DNA of 64,000 nucleotides from Dehalococcoides mccartyi 195 (GCF_000011905.1 NC_002936.3:1178001-1242000), one strand, 5' to 3'. Counted from the first letter of the stretch, positions 17,484 through 26,047 are shown. The notes: a model not told the origin generated them from the letters alone. A program made the numbers and translations.

Positions 17484-18520
17484 TATTCACCTTCCGCCGG
17501 GGAAGAGAGCCGGATATAAAGCTTTGACTGGCAACGGCGGCATCGGTCATTATCCAAACCGCATATTTCGCTGTCATAACCTTTGCGGCGGATAAGTGCC
17601 TGTCCGCACTCAGGGCAGCAGGTGGTCTCGCTTTTATGTCCGGGGACATTCCCCAGATATATGTATTTCAGCCCTTCGCCCTTACCTATTTCAACCGCCT
17701 TTTCCAGAGTCTCAAGCGGCGTAGAGGGCGTGTTCTGCATATCCCGGCAGGGATAAAAGCGGGTAACGTGCCAGGGAGTAAGCTCTCCCAGACGGGTTTT
17801 TATCCAGCGGGCTATGCCGGTAAGCTGTTCAGGGTCATCATTATATGCGGGAATAATATTTGTTACCACTTCCACGTGCATACCCCACTGGGCTTTTGCC
17901 CTCTCGGTAGTAGTCAATATTTTTTCCCAATGCTGTATTTTGGATAATTTCTGATAAGTACCGGCCTTAAAACCCTTTATATCCACCCGGAAAGCATCTA
18001 AATAAGGGCCGATAGTATCCAGTGCCTGGGTAGACATATAACCATTGGTCACATATACGGTATACAAGCCGCTGTTTTTGGCCAGACGGGCACAGTCCAG
18101 GGTATATTCAAACCAGACAGTGGGTTCGTTATAGGTAAAAGCTATTCCCTGGCAATGGTACTCTTTAGCCATATTTACCGCCTGTTCGGGTAAAAGGGTG
18201 CGGGAGTTAAACAGCCTTTCATAAGTATCCGGGCAGGCAATCTCCCAGTTCTGGCAGCCGGAACAGTGGAAATTGCACCCCCAGCTGCCCAGCGAAAATA
18301 CCTGACTGCCGGGATAAAAATGATAGAGCGGCTTCTTTTCTATGGGGTCTACCGCCACCGAGGAAGTACGCCCGTAATTAAGGCTGAACAGAGAACCGCT
18401 TATATTCTGGTAGACCTGGCAAACACCCAGGTGATTGGGGTTTATACGGCAGCTCCACTGGCAGGTATGACAGCGGGTTATGTTGTGAGGCATTTTCTGG
18501 TAGAGCAGGGCTTCGTGCAT
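17483..18520 (-). CDS. AmmeMemoRadiSam system radical SAM enzyme
   Basis: 345 residues. The radical SAM cluster motif is in W-G-C-N-F-H-C-S-G-C-Q-N (about 86-97); an N-terminal C-H-T-C-Q-W-S-C...C pattern and a C-terminal C-C-P-E-C...C-R-R-C ribbon provide further cysteines. Length and layout match the pyruvate-formate-lyase-activase-like AmmeMemoRadiSam group. GGAGGAG precedes the ATG, and a TATAAT sits near 18538-18543. It forms a two-gene operon with the Memo/AMMECR1 fusion. Confidence 0.93.
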   Translation of the reverse strand: MHEALLYQKMPHNITRCHTCQWSCRINPNHLGVCQVYQNISGSLFSLNYGRTSSVAVDPIEKKPLYHFYPGSQVFSLGSWGCNFHCSGCQNWEIACPDTYERLFNSRTLLPEQAVNMAKEYHCQGIAFTYNEPTVWFEYTLDCARLAKNSGLYTVYVTNGYMSTQALDTIGPYLDAFRVDIKGFKAGTYQKLSKIQHWEKILTTTERAKAQWGMHVEVVTNIIPAYNDDPEQLTGIARWIKTRLGELTPWHVTRFYPCRDMQNTPSTPLETLEKAVEIGKGEGLKYIYLGNVPGHKSETTCCPECGQALIRRKGYDSEICGLDNDRCRRCQSKLYIRLSSPAEGE

Positions 18521-18592
18521 AATTGCTCCTCCAACTAGATTATAACACCACCCCCGGTAAAAAACACAGCTTCACACCAGTCTTAACAGGGG

Positions 18593-19501
18593 TTAATCAA
18601 AAAGATTCATGGCGGCAATACCACCCACCGTTAAAACCACCCCGCATATCTGGAGTATCCGCAGCCTTCTGCCGGCAGGCCATTCCAAAAGGAAACCCGG
18701 TATCAGGCGTAACAGCACAAAGGCATATACCAGCACGAACAGGGGACGGGTACTGGAGATAGCCGAAACCAGCGAAATAGGGCCGTGCTGGATAGCCCAA
18801 AGAAGGAGCAGCATTCCCCCGAACAGAAAGAGTTCATCTAAAACTATCAGTGAATAACAAAGCAGCGGCTTTGTAAGACCCTTCAGTTCGGCGAAAACAC
18901 TCCTGCGGAAAGATACTGCCAGCAGAAACAGAGCCAGACACACGCCGCTTATCCAGTAGCTGTTCCAGAAGGTAATCACTTCCAGCACGTGCTTGTTTAT
19001 TACATCAGACCCGGATATAAGCAGCCCGGCCAGTATCAGCAAAACCGTAGTTCTGCCCAGACGGAATGGTCTGCCATTACCGTTTTTGCGGGCAGATACC
19101 AGTATGACACCCCCCACCACCGCCAGTATGGCCAGCCACCTGAGCAAACCTATGCTTTCGCCCAGTAAAGGTACGGCCATAAGGCTTACAAAAATAGGGT
19201 ACGAGTAATAGATGGGTATCACCCGTGAGACTTCTTCAGTCTTAAGGGCAAACAACATTATGTAAACAGAAAAGGCACGCAGAAGACCAGCCGTAACCGC
19301 CAGAAGGATAATGTCCGGGGGAGTGCCTTCGGCAAATGGGAATCCCAAAGCCAGAGGAAGATTGTAGCTTACCATCAGAAGCCCTACCGGCAGGATAAAA
19401 GCTTTTAGACTGGGAAATCTTTTTTGGAGAAGATGCCCGTCCAGAATATTCACCACGCCCAAAAGGGCAGTGGCCAGTAGAGCTGCAAAAAACCAAGACA
19501 T
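18593..19501 (-). CDS. EamA/DMT-family permease
   Basis: 302 residues with ten hydrophobic segments in two five-helix halves, the layout of the drug/metabolite transporter superfamily. Charged residues sit in the short loops (e.g. S-A-R-K-N-G-N-G-R-P-F-R-L-G-R in the middle). Substrate unknown. Its stop is 72 bases from the start of the radical SAM gene, same direction. Confidence 0.85.
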   Translation of the reverse strand: MSWFFAALLATALLGVVNILDGHLLQKRFPSLKAFILPVGLLMVSYNLPLALGFPFAEGTPPDIILLAVTAGLLRAFSVYIMLFALKTEEVSRVIPIYYSYPIFVSLMAVPLLGESIGLLRWLAILAVVGGVILVSARKNGNGRPFRLGRTTVLLILAGLLISGSDVINKHVLEVITFWNSYWISGVCLALFLLAVSFRRSVFAELKGLTKPLLCYSLIVLDELFLFGGMLLLLWAIQHGPISLVSAISSTRPLFVLVYAFVLLRLIPGFLLEWPAGRRLRILQICGVVLTVGGIAAMNLFD

Positions 19502-19586
19502 ATCCGAATGACTTAGTCTACACTATAACAGCATATTTTTAAATGCCTCAGGCATCTTCAAAAACCTTGCCAACCCTTTGCTGCGT

Positions 19587-19615
19587 TTGACTTTGGCGGG
19601 TATTATAACTATACT
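19587..19615 (+). promoter_or_regulatory. Promoter of the initiator tRNA
   Basis: TTGACT (19587-19592), 17-bp spacer, TATACT (19610-19615), 15 bases before the mature tRNA 5' end. Confidence 0.75.
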
Positions 19616-19630
19616 ATCAGGGCATATTGA

Positions 19631-19705
19631 CGCGGGGTGGAGCAGTGGTAGCTCGTCGGGCTCATAACCCGAAGGCCATAGGTTCGAATCCTATCCCCGC
19701 TACCA
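19631..19705 (+). tRNA. Initiator tRNA-fMet (anticodon CAT)
   Basis: 75-nt cloverleaf with encoded CCA. Acceptor CGCGGGG pairs with CCCCGC at positions 66-71, leaving C1 opposite T72, the non-Watson-Crick 1-72 pair of bacterial initiators. The anticodon stem has the initiator GGG/CCC block around CTCATAA, and the D stem has A11-T24. T arm ATAGG-TTCGAAT-CCTAT. In most described bacteria the 1-72 mismatch is C-A; here it is C-U. Confidence 0.96.
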
Positions 19706-19716
19706 ATTCTAAAGCT

Positions 19717-19750
19717 AAAAGCCTTCCGGAATAAGACCGGGGGGCTTTTT
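19717..19750 (+). terminator. Terminator after the tRNA
   Basis: AAAAGCC/GGCTTTT outer stem with CCGG pairing inside (19717-19750), ending in TTTTT. Confidence 0.65.
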
Positions 19751-19766
19751 CTATAGGAGGAGAAAA

Positions 19767-19991
19767 GTGCTTAAAATAGACGGTACCAAAAAAGAAGTGT
19801 CCTACATTACGGTAAACTACAAAGACGGCACCAGAGAAACTCTGGATGACTATGCCCTGGTGGGATTAAGCGGGGAGACCTGGTTCAGCCTGCTCCATGC
19901 CGAGCTGTCTGCAGATGACATGGTGGAAATGAATAACCACGTAGCTGACCTGACCTATAAGATACGGGATTTTTTGGATAAGAAAAAGTAA
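19767..19991 (+). CDS. Small hypothetical protein, 74 residues
   Basis: GTG start with AGGAGG nearby. Acidic, soluble: K-E-V-S-Y-I-T-V-N-Y-K-D-G-T-R-E-T-L-like beta hairpin followed by helices and a lysine tail. No family recognised. The tRNA terminator lies directly in front of its ribosome site, so it may depend on read-through or on a promoter within the tRNA 3' flank. Confidence 0.6.
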   Translation: MLKIDGTKKEVSYITVNYKDGTRETLDDYALVGLSGETWFSLLHAELSADDMVEMNNHVADLTYKIRDFLDKKK

Positions 19992-20036
19992 GCTTTCAGC
20001 TTAAACACTTCCTGAAACAGGCCTATATAAATTATG

Positions 20037-20065
20037 AAGCCCGCTTTTAAAGGCGGGCTTTACTT
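20037..20065. terminator. Bidirectional terminator between the 74-residue gene and yajQ
   Basis: AAGCCCGC/GCGGGCTT (20037-20060) with T-rich flank on the plus side (TTACTTGTTT) and A/T on the minus side. Confidence 0.75.
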
Positions 20066-20083
20066 GTTTATAGGTATAAAAGT

Positions 20084-20575
20084 CTAACGCTTCATGTTTA
20101 CATATTGCAGGGGTACGTCAAAGTCCTGCCCGTTAAGCAGCTGCATTATCTCCTGCAAATCATCAATCTGCTTGCCGGTTATACGTATCTGTTCACCCTG
20201 TATGGCAGAATCCAGCTTGAGCTTGGTTGATTTTATAAACTTGGTTATCTTAGAAGCGGTTTCTTTGGTCAGGCCATCTTTTATTTTTATCTCGGTTTTG
20301 GCAGCCCCCAGCGAAACAGTATGGGCATCTGCAACATCCAGGCACTTGCTGTCCAGCTTGAACCGGACACACTGCTGAATCAAAGTTTCAATAATAGCCT
20401 TAAGTTTAAACTCATCTTCGGCAACTATTTCTATTTTCTTGTCTTTGCGGTTTAAAACCAGCTCGTACTTGGCATTTTTAAAATCATATCGGTTCCCAAG
20501 GTCACGCTTGGCATTATTTACGGCATTGTCCATGGCTTGCATGTCTACTACGCTTACCACATCTAGAGACGGCAT
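20084..20575 (-). CDS. yajQ: YajQ-family nucleotide-binding protein
   Basis: 163 residues from the ATG at 20575 (GGGAGG 5 bases upstream), the same length as E. coli YajQ. Signature S-L-D-V-V-S at the start, N-R-Y-D-F-K, and the duplicated ferredoxin-like fold ending D-V-P-L-Q-Y-V-N-M-K-R. Family members bind nucleotides and in some bacteria cyclic di-GMP. An unassigned structured RNA with a terminator lies just upstream on the same strand. Confidence 0.93.
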   Translation of the reverse strand: MPSLDVVSVVDMQAMDNAVNNAKRDLGNRYDFKNAKYELVLNRKDKKIEIVAEDEFKLKAIIETLIQQCVRFKLDSKCLDVADAHTVSLGAAKTEIKIKDGLTKETASKITKFIKSTKLKLDSAIQGEQIRITGKQIDDLQEIMQLLNGQDFDVPLQYVNMKR

Positions 20576-20734
20576 ATTCCCTCCCATACTGCTTGTATAA
20601 TACCCGCTATTGTAACACGTACCGGATTAAATTTCCGCAAGAAAAACGCTAACAGAAGCTATGCCCGTATATAAATATAAAAATACCCAAGCATAACCTG
20701 GGCTGCAAAAATAAGCAGCCGGCAAACCCTTTTA

Positions 20735-20764
20735 AAACAAAAAAAGAGGCCTTCAAACCTCTTT
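20735..20764 (-). terminator. Terminator of the minus-strand structured RNA
   Basis: Minus-strand stem AAAGAGG/CCTCTTT (20764-20743) with an eight-base loop followed by TTTTGTTTT. It is placed 11 bases beyond the closing stem of the RNA at 20776-20892. Confidence 0.85.
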
Positions 20765-20775
20765 AAAAAATAAGC

Positions 20776-20892
20776 TGGTCCTGCCGCTAGCCCGATTACG
20801 CTCAGGGCTCCGCCCACGGGAGGGGACCTGGATGATAATTAAGCCGCTCGGCGCCTCAACCGACAGCACCCTGATTTCCCCCGGCAGGACCA
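20776..20892 (-). ncRNA. Unassigned structured RNA with perfect 11-bp closing stem
   Basis: The two ends, CGGCAGGACCA and its complement, form an 11-bp closing stem (20776-20786 with 20882-20892). Inside, on the minus strand, TCAGGG pairs with CCCTGA, and CGG/CCG plus GCTG/CGGC give a further hairpin, leaving an asymmetric internal bubble. GC content is well above the flanks. A good promoter (20945-20973) and a strong terminator (20735-20764) on the same strand predict a transcript of about 200 nt. I do not recognise SRP, RNase P, tmRNA, cobalamin or cyclic-di-GMP signatures. The closing stem plus bubble plus length is reminiscent of 6S RNA, but the identity is open. Confidence 0.65.
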
Positions 20893-20944
20893 ACAATGGT
20901 TATCAACTTTTTAATTTTCAACCGTTGTTTATAAGTATGGGTAA

Positions 20945-20973
20945 ATTATGCCAGAATTATTTTATTTTGGCAA
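20945..20973 (-). promoter_or_regulatory. Promoter of the structured RNA
   Basis: Minus strand TTGCCA (20968-20973), 17-bp spacer, CATAAT (20945-20950). The predicted start near 20938 is followed by a hairpin (AACAACGGTT pairing with AACCATTGTT) that leads into the closing stem. Confidence 0.65.
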
Positions 20974-21046
20974 TACTGTTTAAGCGGCAAATATGTATGA
21001 CTTCTAAATTTAACAAATACACCTGAGACGGATATCCCATACAGGC

Positions 21047-21763
21047 TTACTGCTCAAAGAAGGGCGCGGGGTTATTCAGAAAATCACGGTATATGCGATA
21101 GTACTGGGTATCGTAATACCCTATAGGGGAAACAGGTGCGGTATCAAACGTATATATGGCCGCATTCGGGCAAGCCAGCAGAATAGGCGAATGGCTGACA
21201 ATGATAAACTGGTTATGGTCTGAGGCGGATGCCTGACTTAAGAGCTTCAACAGCATAAGCTGGCTTTTGGGTGATAAAGCCGTTTCGGGCTCATCCATGA
21301 AATACAGGCCTTTTATCTTGTAACGGGATTCAAAATACTGCATCAGTGACTGGCCGTGAGAACGGTTGGCAAGGGAATCCCCGCCGAAGTATTTCAGGAT
21401 ATCCGGCGAAGCCGCTGCCCATTCATCCAGAAAACGGGTAAAGTCCTGAAAAGTGCGCGAATCAAAAAAGGAACCTTTTACCCCGCCTTGGGGCAAACCG
21501 AGTTCCAGATAGTCTGAAAAGCGGTCTGCATAGGGGTTATTATCCAGCGTCAGGCGGCTGGTATCTTCCCAGATATGCACACCGGCCCTGCGGCAGATTG
21601 CCCTGAGCAGAGTGGACTTGCCGCTGCCGTTCTCTCCAATAAAAAAAGTAACCGGCTTACTAAAAGTTATTTCGGAGGTTTTATGCAGCACACCCAGATT
21701 AAAAGGGTAAAGGCTGTTATCCGGAAATCTGTCTGACCTGATTATTACCCTGTCCAGAAACAT
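21047..21763 (-). CDS. AAA-type (ABC-like) ATPase, RecF/OLD-like
   Basis: 238 residues. Walker A G-E-N-G-S-G-K-S-T-L-L at about 43-53, ABC-type Walker B L-Y-F-M-D-E-P-E-T-A-L-S with D-loop-like A-L-S-P-K-S-Q, and the switch histidine in I-V-S-H-S-P-I-L-L. It belongs to the stand-alone predicted ATPase group (COG3910-like) with no membrane partner. Function unknown. About 230 bp without a gene separate it from the upstream GNAT gene. Confidence 0.85.
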   Translation of the reverse strand: MFLDRVIIRSDRFPDNSLYPFNLGVLHKTSEITFSKPVTFFIGENGSGKSTLLRAICRRAGVHIWEDTSRLTLDNNPYADRFSDYLELGLPQGGVKGSFFDSRTFQDFTRFLDEWAAASPDILKYFGGDSLANRSHGQSLMQYFESRYKIKGLYFMDEPETALSPKSQLMLLKLLSQASASDHNQFIIVSHSPILLACPNAAIYTFDTAPVSPIGYYDTQYYRIYRDFLNNPAPFFEQ

Positions 21764-21993
21764 CAGCGCTGCCTCGTTGCCATAAACAATTTGCTGCCAT
21801 TGTATGACGCAGGGATAAAGCTGTCAACGCATGCTGCCAAATCAGGCAGGAAATCCGGCTGGCAAAGTGGTATTGAAATAACATCTTAAAGGCGGATAGG
21901 AATATATGGGAACTACGGGCAAAAAGACTCAAAGAAGCCAAGCGAAAATACTTTCCTGCCGGAAATAGCGGCGGATTTTGCCGCTTTACTCCC

Positions 21994-22797
21994 TCAGGGC
22001 TGGAGGAACAGCGCCCGGCTGTAGGCCAGTTCAAAACCAGCCCGGCGGGCATTGCGCTCAGATGAAGTACCCGGAGCAGCTACAAAAACCATCTGGCGGA
22101 CGCCCATTTTGCGGGCAGCTTTCAGGCGGTGCTGGATAAGGGCAGTCTGAACTCCCCGGCGGCGGAAATCCGGTAAAGTGGCATCTCCCCCCAGTTCAGC
22201 CATATGCCCCCGGACATATAAAACCCCGCCCCCGGCCGGTTTGCCGTCCAGATAAGCCAGATAGGCAGAAGAATTGCGGCTGTGATAGTTCGGTTCGCAG
22301 ATAGACTGCATAGAGGGCAGGTCTGCCTCTGCAGCGGAAAAACCCCGGCTGACCACATCCAGCCAGGTAAGGTAGTTATTTTTGTTTACCGGCCAGATAA
22401 CTATACCCGGCGGCTCTTTTATCTCAAGGCGGAAACTGCTTACTTCATGTACCAGCACACTGTCAAACTGATAAACCGTATAACCCCGTTTGCCCAGCAG
22501 ATAAATCATATCTTCTTCGGCCAGCGGACAGACGTCCAGCATAGCCTTAAGACCATGTCCGTTATAAAACTCCTCCAGACCGGTCAGGTCTTCTTCAAGT
22601 ATGCTTTCTTTTAGTCCCAGGCACATTACCCGGTTTATGGGAGATGCTTCTCCGTCATAGATAATAAACGCACCCTTAAACTCACGGACACAGCTGTCTA
22701 AATCAGGGTGCAAACGGACTCTAGCTGCCACATAGTCAGCCCGGCGCTGAGCCTGAAGCTCTTCCAGAGAAGCCGCCAAAGACAGGTTAAGGTTCAT
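21994..22797 (-). CDS. GNAT-family N-acetyltransferase
   Basis: 267 residues. The acetyl-CoA-binding signature is in the C-terminal part: L-G-G-D-A-T-L-P-D-F-R-R-R-G-V-Q-T-A-L-I (about 195-214), followed by R-N-A-R-R-A-G-F-E. The N-terminal half is longer than in simple GNATs and shows a second, degenerate half, so this may be a two-lobe enzyme. Substrate not readable. Confidence 0.85.
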   Translation of the reverse strand: MNLNLSLAASLEELQAQRRADYVAARVRLHPDLDSCVREFKGAFIIYDGEASPINRVMCLGLKESILEEDLTGLEEFYNGHGLKAMLDVCPLAEEDMIYLLGKRGYTVYQFDSVLVHEVSSFRLEIKEPPGIVIWPVNKNNYLTWLDVVSRGFSAAEADLPSMQSICEPNYHSRNSSAYLAYLDGKPAGGGVLYVRGHMAELGGDATLPDFRRRGVQTALIQHRLKAARKMGVRQMVFVAAPGTSSERNARRAGFELAYSRALFLQP

Positions 22798-22944
22798 ATA
22801 CCTAATACTTTAGCCGCTCGGCCCTGTTTCCACAATAACCCGACCCAAATATTTCCGCCTAACGCCCGTATCAAGTCCAAATGGCGGGCAATTCCGGCTG
22901 CTAACGGAAATACCAGCCTGATAGCCTATTTGCCCTAAGACCGT

Positions 22945-23166
22945 TCAGGAAGCTTTGTTCCCCAGCGGCGCCCCGGGTTTACCTTCGCCTGCAGCCGACT
23001 CCAGCTTACGAAGTATGCCGAGCAAAATCTTCTCCCTGGCATGCAGGGCTTTTTTGTAAGTACCCGTTTCAGTATGGATTATTTCTACCCGAAGCTCACC
23101 GATATAGTTTTTGAGTATACCCGCCAGCATCTCATTTTCAGGCACGGTTAAGCTTTTAGTACTCAT
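22945..23166 (-). CDS. Small helical hypothetical protein, 73 residues
   Basis: GGGAGG seven bases ahead of the ATG. Predicted long helix (I-L-K-N-Y-I-G-E-L-R-V-E-I...K-K-A-L-H-A-R-E-K-I-L-L-G-I-L-R-K-L-E-S) with a glycine/proline-rich tail. No known family recognised. Confidence 0.7.
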   Translation of the reverse strand: MSTKSLTVPENEMLAGILKNYIGELRVEIIHTETGTYKKALHAREKILLGILRKLESAAGEGKPGAPLGNKAS

Positions 23167-23385
23167 AAATCACCTCCCGGCGGCAATTCCGCCCTTCATT
23201 TAGGAAGTGCCAACCTATATTTCAACTATCCCACATGGGCCTGCACCTCACAATTAGTATGCATACGTATTTAAAGATAAAGAGTGTCTTAGTTTTGGCA
23301 AGAAGATACGTAGGCAAAACCTGCCTGCCAGCGAAATATGAAAATCTGTTCAGGACATCCAAAAGTATTTGAAGCCGGAATTTAC

Positions 23386-23414
23386 TTGACCTGATTTTTT
23401 TAAAAGACTAGACT
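23386..23414 (+). promoter_or_regulatory. coaE promoter, predicts leaderless mRNA
   Basis: TTGACC (23386-23391), 17-bp spacer, TAGACT (23409-23414), then six bases and the ATG of coaE. No Shine-Dalgarno can exist upstream of the start in such a transcript. Confidence 0.7.
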
Positions 23415-23420
23415 AATTCA

Positions 23421-24017
23421 ATGAAAATTGTAGGCATTACCGGTGGTATCGGCAGTGGCAAGACTACCGTTTGCCGTTATTTAAAGGAACTAGGGGTTAA
23501 TATAATTGACGCCGACGAGATTGGCCACCGCGTACTCCAGAATAAAGGTATCCGCACCAGGATAACTGACGTTTTCGGCAATGAGGTCATGAACCCTGAC
23601 GGGAGTATTAACCGCAAGATACTGGGCGAACTGGTCTTCGGATATCCCGAAAGGCTGGAGCACCTGAATAAAATCACCCACCCCCTGATAGAACAGGCCA
23701 TTGCTTCCCTGCTGGAAGAATACCGCCAAAAAGGCATAAAAGCCGTAGCTATAGAAGCCCCCCTGCTGGTAGAGGCCGGCTGGTTAAAGCTGGTAAATGA
23801 AGTCTGGCTTATTACCGCTCCCAAAGAAAGCATTTTCAAACGGCTGCGCAACCGTATGGGGCTGAGCCGCGAGCAGGTTATGGCCCGTATCCAGTCCCAG
23901 GCCACTGATAATGAACGCCTCAAATACGCAAGTATTGTCATAAACAACAACTGCCGCTTTGAAGACCTGAAAAGCTGTGTGCAGCTGCTGGCTAAGGAAC
24001 GGCTGGAGCTGGCTTAA
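23421..24017 (+). CDS. coaE: Dephospho-CoA kinase
   Basis: 198 residues. Walker [10 protein letters not shown] at 8-16, I-I-D-A-D-E-I-G-H at about 29-37, E-A-P-L-L-V-E-A-G in the middle and the R-x-x-x-R-M lid segment ([12 protein letters not shown]). Catalyses the last step of coenzyme A synthesis. Length is normal. Its 3' end overlaps the convergent epimerase gene by 26 bases. Confidence 0.96.
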   Translation: MKIVGITGGIGSGKTTVCRYLKELGVNIIDADEIGHRVLQNKGIRTRITDVFGNEVMNPDGSINRKILGELVFGYPERLEHLNKITHPLIEQAIASLLEEYRQKGIKAVAIEAPLLVEAGWLKLVNEVWLITAPKESIFKRLRNRMGLSREQVMARIQSQATDNERLKYASIVINNNCRFEDLKSCVQLLAKERLELA

Positions 24018-24900
24018 GGTAATCAAGCCCTTCCGAAAGAGGCTTGGGGTCAAAGCCGAACTCTGTCTTTACGGCATCTTCGGCAGTTATATTGTCTACC
24101 GACAAAGCTTTCAACTCCGGCAGAGTAATGGGCGGGTTGGAACTGGTGCGTTCCATCAGCCAGACCAGCGGACGCATTAAACCCACCGGTACATGCAAAC
24201 GGGGCTTTTTTACCCCCATAGCCTGCATCACCGCCAAAAGAACCTCATCATAAGTAAATATCCGGGGTCCGCCAATCTGTACGCTCTGATGTATCTTTTC
24301 CCCGTCCAGCATTTTCAGCAGGCAGCTGACCACGTCCTCCACCCAAATGGGCTGAAGGCGGGTTTTGCCGTTTCCGGCAACCGGGGCAAGTAAGGGATAG
24401 GGCTTAAATGAACGGATAAGGGCAGTTATAAAACCTGCTCCCTGCCCGAACATGACCGAAGGCTTTAAAATGCTGTAATCCAGACCGGACTTACTGACCG
24501 CTTCTTCAGCCAGATACTTGGAATGGAGGTAAGTAAAACGGGGGTCGGCACTGGCACCCAGTATCCCCATGTGAATAAATCTTTTCACCCCGTTTTGGTC
24601 AGCCGCCGCCAGCATGTTTTTTGTGCCCTCTATATTTACCTTCTCAAAGGTAATATCTTTATTTTCACGCAGTATGGCCACCAGATGGATTACGGCAAAG
24701 ATATCTTTCATACTCTCCATAAGCACCGGCAGGTCATTTACCGTACCATACACAAACTCCACTCCGGGGGTTTTTACCCGTTTGGCTTCGGCCTCATTCA
24801 TAACCAGCAGACGGATTTTAAAGCCGTTTTCAGCCAGCCGGGGCAGCAAATGCCCGCCTACAAAACCGCTGCCGCCGCTGACAAATACTCTGTTAGTCAT
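23992..24900 (-). CDS. NAD(P)-dependent epimerase/dehydratase, NDUFA9-like
   Basis: 302 residues with an N-terminal Rossmann motif [13 protein letters not shown] at about 5-17. The catalytic Y-x-x-x-K appears as Y-L-H-S-K-Y-L-A-E (about 124-132). The C-terminal part lacks sugar-epimerase features and resembles the atypical SDR group related to complex I subunit NDUFA9. GAGGGG precedes the ATG. Role not inferable. Confidence 0.88.
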   Translation of the reverse strand: MTNRVFVSGGSGFVGGHLLPRLAENGFKIRLLVMNEAEAKRVKTPGVEFVYGTVNDLPVLMESMKDIFAVIHLVAILRENKDITFEKVNIEGTKNMLAAADQNGVKRFIHMGILGASADPRFTYLHSKYLAEEAVSKSGLDYSILKPSVMFGQGAGFITALIRSFKPYPLLAPVAGNGKTRLQPIWVEDVVSCLLKMLDGEKIHQSVQIGGPRIFTYDEVLLAVMQAMGVKKPRLHVPVGLMRPLVWLMERTSSNPPITLPELKALSVDNITAEDAVKTEFGFDPKPLSEGLDYLKPAPAVP

Positions 24901-25091
24901 TTTGCCCCTCCTTCGCCGGATACTCTGAGTATAACTCCACAGGCCAACCGAAATGTATATCCCCCCAAAAGAAATTTTTGCTAATTTGGCGGTTTTAAGC
25001 TAAATTATAGGGGTAAATATGGCAGGGGTTCTTGACAAGAGCCGCTCTAACATATTATTTTTAGAAGGTTTTGTTTAAAAGCCAGGTGGCT

Positions 25092-25120
25092 TTGCGTTTT
25101 AATATATTCTACTGTATAAT
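25092..25120 (+). promoter_or_regulatory. Promoter of the rplU-rpmA-rpmE operon
   Basis: TTGCGT (25092-25097), 17-bp spacer, perfect TATAAT (25115-25120). The transcript should start around 25125-25128, which rules out ribosome-site-driven starts at the TTG codons 25127 or 25133. Confidence 0.8.
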
Positions 25121-25147
25121 ATTGCTTTGCTTTTGGGAGGTGTCAAC

Positions 25148-25531
25148 ATTTACGCCATAATTGAATCCGGTGGAAAACAATACAAGGTAACACCCGGCCA
25201 GCTGGTTGAAGTGGATTTGTTTGACCTGGCTGAGGGTGACAGCATTGAACTGGACAAGGTTCTGATGCTTAATGACGGTGAAACCGTTACTATAGGCTCC
25301 CCCACTGTTCCGGGTGCCAAGGTAACTGCCACTGTTGCCGGCCATATCAAGGGTGACAAGGTCTTTGCTTACCGTTTCAAGGCTAAATCCCGCAATCACA
25401 AGAAAACGGGACATCGCCAGCTGTACACTGTACTGACTATAGGTGAGATTCTGACCGGCGGGGCTGCCGAAAAGCCTGCCCGCAAGCCCAGAGCCAAGAA
25501 AACTAACGAGGTAACTACAGATGGCGCATAA
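25148..25531 (+). CDS. rplU: 50S ribosomal protein L21, apparent ATT start
   Basis: 127 residues when started at the ATT at 25148, giving [14 protein letters not shown], the exact family beginning. GGGAGG lies seven bases ahead. The only in-frame NTG codons (TTG at 25127 and 25133) lie at or before the predicted transcription start and would place the Shine-Dalgarno inside the gene. Core motifs G-S-P-T-V-P-G and [14 protein letters not shown] are present; the C-terminal tail is basic. It overlaps rpmA by 11 bases. Confidence 0.93.
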   Translation: MYAIIESGGKQYKVTPGQLVEVDLFDLAEGDSIELDKVLMLNDGETVTIGSPTVPGAKVTATVAGHIKGDKVFAYRFKAKSRNHKKTGHRQLYTVLTIGEILTGGAAEKPARKPRAKKTNEVTTDGA

Positions 25532-25775
25532 AAAAGGTGCGGGTTCTACAAAGAACGGACGTGATAGCAAGCCCAAAATGCTGGGCGTAAAACGTTTTGC
25601 CGGTGAAAAAGTGCACTCAGGGACAATTATTGTCCGCCAGAGAGGCACCCGCATTCACCCCGGTGAAAATGTGGGGCTGGGGCGTGACTATACCATCTTC
25701 GCCACCTGCGAGGGTGTGGTGAAGTTTGAGCCCACCACTAATGACAGGAGGAAAGTCAGCGTAGTTGCTGACTAA
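25521..25775 (+). CDS. rpmA: 50S ribosomal protein L27
   Basis: 84 residues: [16 protein letters not shown] start, the mature N terminus that reaches the peptidyl-transferase centre, with no cleaved pro-sequence. [11 protein letters not shown] and G-R-D-Y-T-I-F-A follow. It overlaps rplU and is followed six bases later by rpmE. Confidence 0.98.
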   Translation: MAHKKGAGSTKNGRDSKPKMLGVKRFAGEKVHSGTIIVRQRGTRIHPGENVGLGRDYTIFATCEGVVKFEPTTNDRRKVSVVAD

Positions 25776-25781
25776 GGCCGT

Positions 25782-25988
25782 ATGAAGGAAAAAATACACC
25801 CTAAATATAATACCGCCACCAACGTAAGCTGTGCCTGCGGCAACACTTTTACAGTGGGTTCTACCAAAGACAGCATCAAGGTAGAGCTTTGTGCCCAGTG
25901 CCACCCCTTCTACACCGGTGAGAAAAGAATGGTTGACACCGCCGGACGGGTGGAGAAATTCCGCCAGCGTTACGGCAACAAAACCTAA
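25782..25988 (+). CDS. rpmE: 50S ribosomal protein L31, zinc-binding form
   Basis: 68 residues. C-A-C-G at about 18-21 and C-A-Q-C at about 38-41 give the four-cysteine zinc site of the C+ type; H-P-K-Y and H-P-F-Y-T-G are family marks. Unusual placement directly after rplU-rpmA makes a three-gene ribosomal operon. Confidence 0.97.
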   Translation: MKEKIHPKYNTATNVSCACGNTFTVGSTKDSIKVELCAQCHPFYTGEKRMVDTAGRVEKFRQRYGNKT

Positions 25989-26016
25989 GCATTTACCATT
26001 TAAAAATGCGATAATA

Positions 26017-26047
26017 AAAGGAGCGGTACTAAAAGCCGCTCCTTTTT
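26017..26047 (+). terminator. Terminator of the ribosomal operon
   Basis: AAAGGAGCGG/CCGCTCCTTT (26017-26045) followed by TTG. Confidence 0.85.

Noticed and set aside
20776-20892. SRP (4.5S) RNA
   Set aside because: The conserved apical GGAAGGAAGCAGCC-type motif is missing.
20735-20973. Cyclic-di-GMP or cobalamin riboswitch before yajQ
   Set aside because: The conserved core motifs of both classes are absent on either strand.
20832-21026. 64-codon plus-strand frame over the structured RNA
   Set aside because: Lies antisense to the RNA element and promoter; no ribosome site.
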